From contig LUCC01000003.1 in NCBI GenBank assembly GCA_001593855.1, positions 1-33,681 on the forward strand: DNA of 33,681 bases. The letters are read 5' to 3'. The translations under genes and the position numbers were made by a program. The notes under the pieces are model-generated. The model saw only the letters and a program-made list of their open reading frames with translations, did no database searches and was not told where the DNA came from. Shown here one piece after another: positions 9,157 to 18,365 of the stretch (position 1 is the first letter of the stretch; each line of letters starts with the position of its first letter). Source of the DNA: Candidatus Hecatellales archaeon B24 (GTDB lineage Archaea > Thermoproteota > Bathyarchaeia > Hecatellales > Hecatellaceae).

Positions 9157-10938
9157 TTACACTCCGAGGCAGAAGTAGGGATTGATTTTACGTTTAACTT
9201 CCAAAAACTCTTTCAGGCATTCCTCTTCGTCAGGGGTTAGGGTGTCCCTGTAGTTGCGAAGCAGGTTGCGAACGTGGTTTTCAGGCATGTCAACGTATAG
9301 GGTTTCACCCTCCTTAACCTGCCTTCCCAAGGTTGGCTCTTTCATTGATATGGCAACCTGCATCCCCCGGACGGCTTCCCTGAGGCTTTCACCCCGCTCT
9401 TGGATTTGAACGATTCTGCCTGCGAAGGTGCCGTCCTCCTTGGTAAGCGGGTATCCAGGCCTGATTCTTCCAGCCTGAACCTCCACCCCACAGATGGCCG
9501 GCTTGCTTCTCCTGAAGAGGCAGCCGGGCAGAACCTTTACTTTTCCAGGCCTTATCAAAGCTTCAAGGGCTATGCGGGCCTCCTCCTCTTTAAGGCTTCT
9601 AACCCAGTCAAAGTATTCCTCCATAAGCCTGTAAATCACGTTTTCCCGGAAGATTTTCACTCCAGCCCTCAGGGCTTCATCTTGGGCGTCAGGCAGAACC
9701 TTAACGTTGAAGCCGAGGACGGCACCGTGAGATAGGTCTGACCTTTTAGCTACGGAGGCCTCCACTATATCCCTCTTAGAAATATCTCCTACGTCAGCCA
9801 TCCTAACGGCAATCTGGCTGGCTTTAAGCTCGCCCAGGATAGCTTCAAGCGACCCTAACGTGTCAGCCTTAACGACTACCCCAGCCTTGTCCGTGGAGAA
9901 CCTTACGCTTTCAACTTCCTCGCCGACCTTTGCCTTAACCTCTTCAAGCTGCTCTTCGCTGGCAGCCGTGTAAAGCGGGCTTCCCGCGATAACATCTTCA
10001 AGGTTTGGAGCTGCAATTTTAACGCCGGCAGCGGCTGAAACCTCCTTTAAAGACTTAAACTTCTCGGAGGGGTCTCTGATTTCATCTAGGGGCTTAGGCA
10101 CTAGGATGGCTCTAACCTTCGTTGTTACGGGGCCGTGTTTTCCCCCTACAACTATGGTGTCGCCTTCCCTTAGCACGCCGTCGTACAGGATTACGTTGAT
10201 GTTCACACCTAAGCCCGGGTCTTCCCTAACCTCCAGCACGGTTCCAGCAGTCCGCCTGGAAACTTCAAGCCTACGCTTCAAATACTGCTGGGTCAGCCCT
10301 ACAAGAATCGCGAGGAGGTCAGGCACTCCCTCCCCAGTCCTGGCGCTCACCGGAACTATGGCAACGGTTTTCCTGAAGTCTGCTACACGGTCATACCTGT
10401 CAGCGTTTATTCCATGCTGGGATAGGGAAGCTACGATCTCGTATACCTTCTCGTCTAGGATTCGAGCTACAGAGCGGTCTAGGGTTTTCAACCTCTCGAA
10501 GAAGCATAGGTCTGAAGGCTGCCTCCAGCCTGGAAGCAAATCCACCTTGTTAGCTGCCACTATGAACGGGGTTCTTCTGGCTTTCAGAATTTCCAGCGAC
10601 TCCACGGTTTGAGGCATAACTCCCTCGTTCACATCCACCACGAGGATGGCTATGTCGGCTACAGAGCCTCCCCTACGCCTGAGACTGGAGAAGGCAGCGT
10701 GGCCTGGAGTGTCAACGAAAAGCAGCCCCGGCACTTCTATTTTGAAGTTGAACTTTCTAAGCAGGCCCATGCACAGCTTTTCCAGGATTTTGGTGGGAAC
10801 ATAGCTGGCTCCTATATGCTGGGTTATAGCTCCAGGCTCTCTGACAGCGACAACCGTCCCCCTGACTTTATCCAGTAGAGTGGTCTTTCCATGGTCTACG
10901 TGGCCCAGCACTACAACTATAGGCTGCCTGATGGGCAT
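9157..10938 (-). CDS. infB: Translation initiation factor aIF5B (aIF2/IF2-like GTPase)
   Basis: 593 aa; GHVDHGKTTLLDKVRGT, DTPGHAAF, NKVDLLPGW; no intein interrupts the P-loop. Confidence 0.95.
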   Translation of the reverse strand: MPIRQPIVVVLGHVDHGKTTLLDKVRGTVVAVREPGAITQHIGASYVPTKILEKLCMGLLRKFNFKIEVPGLLFVDTPGHAAFSSLRRRGGSVADIAILVVDVNEGVMPQTVESLEILKARRTPFIVAANKVDLLPGWRQPSDLCFFERLKTLDRSVARILDEKVYEIVASLSQHGINADRYDRVADFRKTVAIVPVSARTGEGVPDLLAILVGLTQQYLKRRLEVSRRTAGTVLEVREDPGLGVNINVILYDGVLREGDTIVVGGKHGPVTTKVRAILVPKPLDEIRDPSEKFKSLKEVSAAAGVKIAAPNLEDVIAGSPLYTAASEEQLEEVKAKVGEEVESVRFSTDKAGVVVKADTLGSLEAILGELKASQIAVRMADVGDISKRDIVEASVAKRSDLSHGAVLGFNVKVLPDAQDEALRAGVKIFRENVIYRLMEEYFDWVRSLKEEEARIALEALIRPGKVKVLPGCLFRRSKPAICGVEVQAGRIRPGYPLTKEDGTFAGRIVQIQERGESLREAVRGMQVAISMKEPTLGRQVKEGETLYVDMPENHVRNLLRNYRDTLTPDEEECLKEFLEVKRKINPYFCLGV

Positions 10939-11086
10939 TCCTGAAGCCTCACCGGGAGGTAGGGTATAATCACCATTAGGGAGGGAAACCGGAAAAGTTT
11001 AAGGTTTCCTTGGAAGGAAGGCTTAATAGGCTGAGAAAGCAGAAAATATCTTTCAGTTTGAAAGGTTCAGGCTGGGTGAGCTGAAA

Positions 11087-13195
11087 GTGTATTCCGCCTT
11101 GATGTTGCCCTTCATCGCGGTGGCAGCGGCTTTGGGGTTTGCAGGCTACCTGGTTTGGAGTATCCTGAAGGAGGAGGCAGGCTCAGGGGAGGTTATAACC
11201 ATCCATGAAGCCATAAAGGTTGCGGCGATGGCATACCTTAACCGCCAGTATAGGACGCTGCTGGCCTTCATGGTGGTGGTAGCCGTAATTCTAGGGGTAG
11301 CTGTTAAATGGCAGGTAGGCTTGTCCTTCATCGTTGGAGCCTGCTTTTCAGCTGCAGCAGGCTACATCGGCATGACCATAGCTGTTAGAGCTAACGCGAG
11401 AACGGCGACCGCAGCCAAACATGGCGTGGGGAAAGCCCTTCGAATAGCCTTTAAGGGAGGAGCGGTAACAGGGCTTCTAATGGTTGCCTTAGCCCTCCTA
11501 GGGCTTTCAGTATTCTTCCTGCTGTGGCAGGACCCCATTCTCTTCGCTGGGTTCGGCTTCGGAGGAAGCATTGTCGCCTTGTTTGCCAGGATTGGAGGGG
11601 GAATCTACACGAAGTCGGCTGACGTTGGAGCCGACCTGGTTGGAAAAGTTGAAGCTGGAATCCCTGAGGACGACCCACGTAATCCAGCTGTGATAGCAGA
11701 CTTCGTGGGAGACAACGTGGGAGACGACGCGGGGATGGCTGCAGACCTCTTCGAAACCTACGCTGTAACCATGATTGGAGCTATGCTGCTGGCGGTTATC
11801 CCGACGGTTCCAGCCTTCAAAGTTGTGGAGGGAGGAGCAGCCGTATACCACTGGGGTAAGCTTATTTACCCGCTGCTGCTGGGAGCTATAGCGCTTCTGG
11901 CAACCATCGTTGGAACCTTCGCTGTTAGGGCTGGAGGGAAAACCAAGCCTTCCACAGCCATCCTTCAAGGCATACTTGTCACCTCGGTAATCTCTGTTAT
12001 AGGCTTCTACTTCCTGACGGTCTGGCTTAGCCTTCCCATGGGAGTCTTCTACGCGTCCATTGTAGGCGTGGTGGTCACCGTTCTCCTCGCCGTGATAAAC
12101 AACTACTATACTTCCTATGCTTACAGGCCTACGAAAAGTATTTCAGAAGCCTCCCAGGCAGGTCCTGCTGTAAACCTGATTACGGGGCTTTCCATAGGGC
12201 TTGAAAGCTCAGCCCTCCCTGTAGCCGTCATAGCCTCAAGCATTCCCATAGCCTACTTCGCAGCTGGAGGAGCATTAAGCATAATAGACGGCTTCTACGG
12301 GGTTGCCGTAGCCGTTATGGCTATGCTTTCCATAGCCGGAATAATCGTTTCGGTGGACGCTTTCGGGCCTATAGTCGACAACGCCAACGGCATCGCAGAG
12401 ATGGCTGGGCTTGGAGAAGACGTTAGGGAAGGTTTAGACCCGCTGGACGCCCTTGGAAACACTACTAAGTCGCTTACCAAGGCTTTCGCCATAGGCTCCG
12501 CTGGGCTTGCAGCCTTATCGCTGCTCTTCGCCTACCTGGTTGAAGTGGTGAGAGGTTTAATAGAGCTTAACCCTCAAGCCTACTCGAACCTGAACTTCCA
12601 GCAGGCGTTGATGGAGCTCACCGGGAAGGTTACCCTTATGAGCCCGAAGGTTATCCTAGGCCTCTTCGTAGGCGGAGTTCTCGTGTTCCTTTTCGCATCC
12701 CTCTGCATGAGAGGTGTGGCCAAGGGAGCCTTCAGCATGGTAAGCGAAGTTAGAAGACAGTTCAGAGAGATAAAAGGCCTCATGGAGGGGAAAGCCAAAC
12801 CTGACTACGCCCGCTGCGTTGACATCAGCGTTAGAACTGCGCTGAAAAGCATGGCTCTCCCAGGCATCATCGTTATAGTTCCACCGGTAATCATAGGCTT
12901 CGTGGTAGGCTGGGAAGCCCTGGCAGGACTTCTCATCGGAACCACGGTTACAGGACTTGCCACAGCCATTTTCATGGCAACCGGCGGGGCAGCCTGGGAC
13001 AACGCTAAAAAATTCATCGAGCTTGGGAACTACGGTGGGAAAGGCTCGCCAGCCCACTCCGCCGCCGTGGTAGGAGACACCGTGGGAGACCCGTGCAAGG
13101 ACACCGCCGGCCCCGCCATAAACCCCATGATAAAGGCTGTGAACATGCTCTCGGTAATCCTAGCCCCACTATTCCTGCTGATAATGCTGGCCTAA
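11087..13195 (+). CDS. hppA: Membrane-bound proton-translocating pyrophosphatase, predicted K+-independent type
   Basis: 702 aa; DVGADLVGKVEAGIPEDDPRNPAVIADFVGDNVGDDAGMAADLFETY; GNTTKSLTKAFAIGSAGLAAL; GTG start preceded by GGGTGAG. Confidence 0.95.
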   Translation: MYSALMLPFIAVAAALGFAGYLVWSILKEEAGSGEVITIHEAIKVAAMAYLNRQYRTLLAFMVVVAVILGVAVKWQVGLSFIVGACFSAAAGYIGMTIAVRANARTATAAKHGVGKALRIAFKGGAVTGLLMVALALLGLSVFFLLWQDPILFAGFGFGGSIVALFARIGGGIYTKSADVGADLVGKVEAGIPEDDPRNPAVIADFVGDNVGDDAGMAADLFETYAVTMIGAMLLAVIPTVPAFKVVEGGAAVYHWGKLIYPLLLGAIALLATIVGTFAVRAGGKTKPSTAILQGILVTSVISVIGFYFLTVWLSLPMGVFYASIVGVVVTVLLAVINNYYTSYAYRPTKSISEASQAGPAVNLITGLSIGLESSALPVAVIASSIPIAYFAAGGALSIIDGFYGVAVAVMAMLSIAGIIVSVDAFGPIVDNANGIAEMAGLGEDVREGLDPLDALGNTTKSLTKAFAIGSAGLAALSLLFAYLVEVVRGLIELNPQAYSNLNFQQALMELTGKVTLMSPKVILGLFVGGVLVFLFASLCMRGVAKGAFSMVSEVRRQFREIKGLMEGKAKPDYARCVDISVRTALKSMALPGIIVIVPPVIIGFVVGWEALAGLLIGTTVTGLATAIFMATGGAAWDNAKKFIELGNYGGKGSPAHSAAVVGDTVGDPCKDTAGPAINPMIKAVNMLSVILAPLFLLIMLA

Positions 13196-13210
13196 CTACT
13201 GAAAGCCGGG

Positions 13211-14023
13211 CTACCCTTCCAGCAGCCTCTCCACTTCCTTTACTATTTTCGGCAGAATTTCCCCTGTTTTTCCTAGAAGCGAGCAGTCGGCTATGGTGTT
13301 GGTTAGCTGGGTGGGGCTGAGGTTTACTTCTATTATTTTAGCTGGCTTGCTTTTCTGGACAGGTTCTAGGCCGGGAAAGTTCATAGGCGACCTTCCGAAC
13401 TTTGCGATGTAGGGTAGCTCTGCTGCCGGGTAGACAGAAGCCGAAGTGCCTGCCACCAGCATTAAGTCGCATTTCAAGGCTTCAGAGTGGGCTTTTGACA
13501 GGGCTTCGAAGGGGATAGGCTCCTCAAACATGACCACGTTAGGCTTTAGAAGCCCCCCGCACCCGCATTTGGGCGGTATTTCACCGGATTTAACCCTGGC
13601 TTCAACACCTGCCATGGGGTAGAGGCTTCCGCAGCGTAGACATTTCGCCTGGCTTAGGCTTCCATGAAACTCCACGACGTTTCGGCTTCCAGCCTTCTGG
13701 TGAAGGCCGTCCACGTTCTGCGTTATAACACATTTCAGCCTTCCAACCTCTTCAAGCCTGGCCAGAGCGTAATGGGAAGGATTAGGCTTAGCCTCGCCTA
13801 GCCCCGCGAAGATTTCCAGGTGGCGCTTCCAGTAGCGGGCTGGGTTCTCCATGAAGCTGCTGAAGGTGAACTCGTCGGGATCGTATTTCCTCCATAATCC
13901 TTGAGGACCTCTGAAGTCTGGTATTCCGCTTTCCGTTGAAACCCCTGCCCCTGTTAAGGCTATGGGCCACCTAGCTTCCGCCAGAAGCCCAGCAGCCTTT
14001 TTCACAAGCTCTTCTAAGCCCAT
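13211..14023 (-). CDS. Sir2-family NAD-dependent protein deacylase
   Basis: 270 aa; TGAGVSTESGIPDFRG, TQNVDGLHQKAGS, EFHGS, Zn Cys pairs, GTSASVYPAAELP. Confidence 0.94.
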   Translation of the reverse strand: MGLEELVKKAAGLLAEARWPIALTGAGVSTESGIPDFRGPQGLWRKYDPDEFTFSSFMENPARYWKRHLEIFAGLGEAKPNPSHYALARLEEVGRLKCVITQNVDGLHQKAGSRNVVEFHGSLSQAKCLRCGSLYPMAGVEARVKSGEIPPKCGCGGLLKPNVVMFEEPIPFEALSKAHSEALKCDLMLVAGTSASVYPAAELPYIAKFGRSPMNFPGLEPVQKSKPAKIIEVNLSPTQLTNTIADCSLLGKTGEILPKIVKEVERLLEG

Positions 14024-15316
14024 TTACTCACTCTTCCCTGAGGCTTCTCTCAGCCCTAGAAGTTCTTGGGCTAGGAGAGGCAGAAAGGTTCCTACGTCTG
14101 AAATCACACCCACAGCCTGGCTTGACCCTCTGTCAAGAAGCTTGGTGACGGCGGAGGGATTTATGTCCACGCATACAAGCTTGACGGTGGAGGGAAGCAT
14201 GTTTCCCACGGCAATGGAGTGGAGGGCGGTGGCTAGCATGAGAACCATGGAGGCATCCTTTAAGGCTTCCCTGTACCTGCGTTGAGCTTCCACCATGTCT
14301 GTTACCACTTCTGGGAGGGGGCCATCATCCCTTATGGACCCGGCTAAAATGAAGGGCACCCCACACCTGATGCACTCATACATTATTCCACTCTTCAAAA
14401 TCTTCTTTTCCACGGCAGACCTGAGCCCGCCAGCCTTGAAAACCTCGTTTATGGCTACAAGATGGTTTCGATGGCCTCTGATGGATGGAACCCCATCCTT
14501 TAGGGATATTCCCAGCGAGGTTCCTAGGAGAGCTGCCTCCACGTCGTGGACTGCTAGGGCGTTGCCTGCCAGAAGCACGTCTACGAAGCCTTCCCGTATT
14601 AGGGTGGCTAGGGCTTCAGCAGCCCCAGTATGCACCACAGCAGGCCCGGCTACCACTACAACCTTTCCTCCTGAACGTTTCACCTGGTAGAGGTCTCGGG
14701 CTATCTGTCGGATGATGGTGGTGGCAGGCTTCTCGCTGGAAGCCTCGCTGACCATGAACCTGAAGATTCCTGTGCTCTCCCTCGGCCTTTCAGGAGGCTT
14801 AACCCTTACGCCTTCCTCTCCGACGACTATGAGGTCTCCTTTCTTCACGTCTCGAAGAGGCTTACAGTAGGCTCTGCCAGCCTCCGGGTCTACCACCACA
14901 ACCTTATCCATCATGACGTTTTCAACTTCAATCCATTTTCCACCATAGCGGATGTAGGTTGGGTTGTTGGTGGTAGAGTAGAAGTCGTCAGGAAGCACGG
15001 AGTCGGCTGGAGCAGGCTTAACCGTGGCCTCCTTAACCTCTAAGGGCACAGCCCCCAGCAGGTAGATTTCCCTTAGAATCTGGTCTAAATGCTCCGGGCT
15101 GTACCCTTTAACCAGCATGCGAATATAGCTTGTATCGGTTTTACGCCTGCCAACCCTGAACTCTAAAACCTCGAAGTCTCCTCCAAGCTCCATAATTCTA
15201 TCCCATATTTTAGGCAGAATCATGGAGTCTATGAGGTGGCCTTCAGCTTCCACCTCACGGCTGGCTGCAGACGTAGAGGTTGAAGGCTTAACTTTAAACT
15301 CGGCCATCCACACCAT
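14024..15316 (-). CDS. TIGR00300 / LOR-SDH-domain protein (unconventional archaeal ornithine cyclodeaminase-like)
   Basis: 430 aa; EAEGHLIDSMILPKIWDRIMELGGDFEVLEFRVGRRKTDTSYIRMLV..., VVVAGPAVVHTGAAEALATLIREGFVDVLLAGNALAVHDVE Rossmann-like segment. Confidence 0.75.
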   Translation of the reverse strand: MVWMAEFKVKPSTSTSAASREVEAEGHLIDSMILPKIWDRIMELGGDFEVLEFRVGRRKTDTSYIRMLVKGYSPEHLDQILREIYLLGAVPLEVKEATVKPAPADSVLPDDFYSTTNNPTYIRYGGKWIEVENVMMDKVVVVDPEAGRAYCKPLRDVKKGDLIVVGEEGVRVKPPERPRESTGIFRFMVSEASSEKPATTIIRQIARDLYQVKRSGGKVVVVAGPAVVHTGAAEALATLIREGFVDVLLAGNALAVHDVEAALLGTSLGISLKDGVPSIRGHRNHLVAINEVFKAGGLRSAVEKKILKSGIMYECIRCGVPFILAGSIRDDGPLPEVVTDMVEAQRRYREALKDASMVLMLATALHSIAVGNMLPSTVKLVCVDINPSAVTKLLDRGSSQAVGVISDVGTFLPLLAQELLGLREASGKSE

Positions 15317-15327
15317 ACTCCAACGGT

Positions 15328-16731
15328 TTACTGGAAGCCTAGCTTGGATTTAAAGTACTGCCAAAAGTATTTACCCATAACGTTTACGAGCAGCTCCTTA
15401 GCGTACCCCCTGCGGATGTAACGCCATATAACATGAGGTTGAAGGTAGAAGTCGAAGTAGGCCTTTTTAATAAGCTTCCTAAGCCTCTCCTCTGAAAGCT
15501 CCTCAGTCCGCATAACAGGCTTCAAAACCGTGTACTTAGTCCAGTCCTCGGTTAAAAGTAAACCCTCCTCTTTGGCAACCCTGTAAAGCTCCGTTCCCGG
15601 GAAGGGGGTGGCCAGAGAGAACTGGACGAAGTCGGGGTCAAGCTTCTTAGCAAACCTGATGGTTTCCATGGCTTCCTCCCAGGTTTCACCTGGAATGCCG
15701 AGGACGAAGGAGGCTACCACTTGGAGGCCTGCCTCCTTAGCCAGCTTCACCGCCCTAACCGACTGCTCCACTTTTATGCCTTTCCTCATGAGGTTTAGAA
15801 CCCGCTGAACCCCTGATTCAACTCCAAGGTAGACCATGACGCAGCCAGCGTCACGGATTTCCTTGAAAATCTCGCCGTCAACCGTGTCAACGCGAGCTGA
15901 GCAGACCCATAGAACATCTAGCCCTCTCTCTTTAAGCTCCCTGCAGATTTCTTTAACCCGCTTCTTGTCGAAGATGAAAAGGTCGTCGACGAACTCTACA
16001 TGGTTAGACTTGTACTGTTCGATGAATTCTTCCACTTCGTCAACCACGTTCTTTGGGCTTCTAGCCCTGAACCTTTTGCCGAAGATTAGGGATGAGGAGC
16101 AGAAGGTGCAGTTGAAGGGGCAGCCCCTGCTGGTAAAAACTAAGCCTAATGTTTCATGTTTCCCGAAGACCTTGTAGCGTTCCATGGGTAGCAGGTGGCG
16201 TGCTGGAAAGGGAAGCTCGTCTAGGTTCTCTATAAGCGGCCTGGGCTCCGAGTATTTAAGGCTTCCATTCTCCCGGTAGATTACGCCTTTAACCTCTCTC
16301 AGGTTTCCGTTTTCCTCCCAGGTTTTCACTAGGTCCAGCAGCGTGTATTCGCCTTCGCCTATTACGCCTATTTGGATGGAGGGCTCAGCCTTCATGGTTT
16401 CCTCGGGGAGAAAGGTTATGTGGGGACCTCCCATAATGACTAGAGCTTCTGGAGCGGCTTCCTTAACCATCTGAGCTGTTTTAAGGGCGCTGGGAGCCAC
16501 AGCCGTCGTGGCGGTTACACCTACAATGTCAGGTTTACGCCTTTCAACTTCGGCGGGAATTTTCTCGTAGGTCAGCTGGAAGGCTGGAGCGTCCAATATT
16601 TCAACCTTGTAGCCATGCTGCTCTAAAACCGCAGCTAGGTAGGCTAAGCCCATGGAGGGGGCTACCATTTCAGCTGTTGAGTAAAGCTCTACTTCAGGCG
16701 GGATGGGGGGCTGAACCAGAAGAATCCTCAA
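15328..16731 (-). CDS. B12-binding-domain radical SAM protein
   Basis: 467 aa; N-terminal cobalamin-type Rossmann region (GLAYLAAVLEQHGY, VGVTATTAVAPSALKTA), TSRGCPFNCTFCSS, VYLGVESG. Confidence 0.92.
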   Translation of the reverse strand: MRILLVQPPIPPEVELYSTAEMVAPSMGLAYLAAVLEQHGYKVEILDAPAFQLTYEKIPAEVERRKPDIVGVTATTAVAPSALKTAQMVKEAAPEALVIMGGPHITFLPEETMKAEPSIQIGVIGEGEYTLLDLVKTWEENGNLREVKGVIYRENGSLKYSEPRPLIENLDELPFPARHLLPMERYKVFGKHETLGLVFTSRGCPFNCTFCSSSLIFGKRFRARSPKNVVDEVEEFIEQYKSNHVEFVDDLFIFDKKRVKEICRELKERGLDVLWVCSARVDTVDGEIFKEIRDAGCVMVYLGVESGVQRVLNLMRKGIKVEQSVRAVKLAKEAGLQVVASFVLGIPGETWEEAMETIRFAKKLDPDFVQFSLATPFPGTELYRVAKEEGLLLTEDWTKYTVLKPVMRTEELSEERLRKLIKKAYFDFYLQPHVIWRYIRRGYAKELLVNVMGKYFWQYFKSKLGFQ

Positions 16732-16776
16732 GCCTTATTCTCCCAGCTGACTTAAGATATCAGCTTCTCATAAAAA

Positions 16777-17490
16777 TTAAATTTTTTGGAGGACAGCTTT
16801 CCTGAAAGTGACGGTTAAAACTGGGAAGCCTATAACCATGCCTGCGAGTAAGGCTGCTAGGTGTCCCACAACGTTCGCCTGAGGATTTCCCATTCCTAAG
16901 AAGGCTGAGAAGCTTCCTGCTTCCAGTAAGGGAAAACCGAGGAGAAGAAGATTTAGGGAAACCAGTGCAAGCACGTAGGCTAGAGACTTTCTCAACCTGG
17001 CAGGGAAAAAACTCCAGCCTTTAACGGTGATAGCCGCCAGGCCTCCCAAAGCGAAAAGGGTTAAAAGAAGAGAGTAACCGTAAAGGCTGAAAACGGCAAG
17101 GGACATCCCGAAAAACTTTGTTCCAGCCTCCAACAGGCATGCTTGCGCCGACAAAATAATGGAATGGGAAAGCAGGGGGACAGTAACGTATCCCCAGCTG
17201 AGCTTCCAAGCTGAAGACCATCCGGTGAGAACCGAAAGGACCACTATGGAGGTGAAGGCTGCGAACGTGCAAGTTAAAAGCCCCTGAAGGTTAGGAAGCA
17301 GATGTCCATCGTAGCTGATGTGGGTAAGAAGAGAGGTTGCCAGGCCCCAAGGAGCCTCACGGCTGAAAGCGAAGAGACTGAAGTATTCAGGGTTAAGAAG
17401 GCAAAAATGGGAAACTGCTATGGAGCCTAAGCTTAAAATGGTGAGGAGGAAAATTAGGGGGAGGAAAGGCTTTACTAGAGCTATCCTCAT
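16777..17490 (-). CDS. Rhomboid-family membrane protein (putative intramembrane serine protease)
   Basis: 237 aa; THISYDGHLLPNLQGLL matches the HxxxxHLxxN region; GMSLAVFSLYGY aligns with the GxSGAxxGxxG active-site helix; VVGHLAALLAGMVIG aligns with the catalytic His helix. Confidence 0.72.
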   Translation of the reverse strand: MRIALVKPFLPLIFLLTILSLGSIAVSHFCLLNPEYFSLFAFSREAPWGLATSLLTHISYDGHLLPNLQGLLTCTFAAFTSIVVLSVLTGWSSAWKLSWGYVTVPLLSHSIILSAQACLLEAGTKFFGMSLAVFSLYGYSLLLTLFALGGLAAITVKGWSFFPARLRKSLAYVLALVSLNLLLLGFPLLEAGSFSAFLGMGNPQANVVGHLAALLAGMVIGFPVLTVTFRKAVLQKI

Positions 17491-17493
17491 GCT

Positions 17494-18318
17494 TCAGCCT
17501 TCCTTTCTCGCTCTAGCCATCCTGTTGGCTATGAGGGCTGCATAGGCTCCAGCTCCAACCCCATTATCAATGTTCACCACAACTAAGCCTAAACTGCAGG
17601 ACTGAAGCATGGCCATTAGAGCTGCCTTACCTCTGCCTCCATACCCGTATCCTACGGATGTGGGAACCCCCACGACGGGAATGTCTACGAGGCTTGCCAC
17701 CACCGAGGGCAGGGCGCCTTCCATTCCGGCTACCACCACGGCCACATCAGCCTTCCAGCTTAAAATATGCTTTAAGGGTTCAAGCAGCCTGTGCATTCCT
17801 GCAACTCCTACGTCGTAGGCATGGTAAACCTCGCAGCCCAGTTCACGTGCCACAACCTCTGCCTCCAAGGCCACAGGAATATCTGCGGTTCCAGCGGTTA
17901 GAACAGCAACTTTCCCTCCCGTTTTCACCGTTTTGAAACCCCGCTTTTTCACCACGACCAGGCCTGCCTGCTCCCAGACTTCAACTTTGAATCTAGGCTT
18001 AAGCTTTGAAAGCTCTGAGAGGTGAGGCTTGGAGGCTCTTGCAAGGATGACCCTGCCCTCGGATTCAGCCACTTCACCTGCAACCTTTAAGGCTTGGACA
18101 GGAGTTTTGCCTTCAACGAAAACCACTTCAGGTATACTACGCCTTAGCTCTCTTCCAAGGTCTGCCCTCACGTAGTTTTCAACCTTCAGGATGGAGAGAA
18201 GCTTGAGTCTTCGCTCAGCCTCTTCTAGTCCTATTCTTCCATCCTTAAACTCCCTGAGAATTTTCCTGATGTCGGCTGTCAAAAGGCTGAGACACCAATT
18301 AACTAGCCAACTCTCCAA
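17494..18318 (-). CDS. larB: LarB-like pyridinium-3,5-biscarboxylic acid mononucleotide synthase (NCAIR mutase-like)
   Basis: 274 aa; VLTAGTADIPVALEAEVVARELGCEVYHAYDVGVAGMHRLL, VAGMEGALPSVVASLVDIPVVGVPTSVGYGYGGRGKAALMAMLQSCSLGLVVVNIDNGVGAG. Confidence 0.93.
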   Translation of the reverse strand: MESWLVNWCLSLLTADIRKILREFKDGRIGLEEAERRLKLLSILKVENYVRADLGRELRRSIPEVVFVEGKTPVQALKVAGEVAESEGRVILARASKPHLSELSKLKPRFKVEVWEQAGLVVVKKRGFKTVKTGGKVAVLTAGTADIPVALEAEVVARELGCEVYHAYDVGVAGMHRLLEPLKHILSWKADVAVVVAGMEGALPSVVASLVDIPVVGVPTSVGYGYGGRGKAALMAMLQSCSLGLVVVNIDNGVGAGAYAALIANRMARARKEG

Positions 18319-18365
18319 GCTAAATAAATTTTAAAGGATTTGAAGCCCTAGAGGGAGATTCCCCT

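Noticed and set aside
10106-10612. 168-aa plus-strand ORF
   Set aside because: Fully antisense to aIF5B; Ser/Thr/Arg-rich shadow ORF with no motif.
11507-11968. 153-aa minus-strand ORF and neighbours (11362, 11451, 12656)
   Set aside because: Antisense to the strongly supported hppA gene; no recognisable domain.
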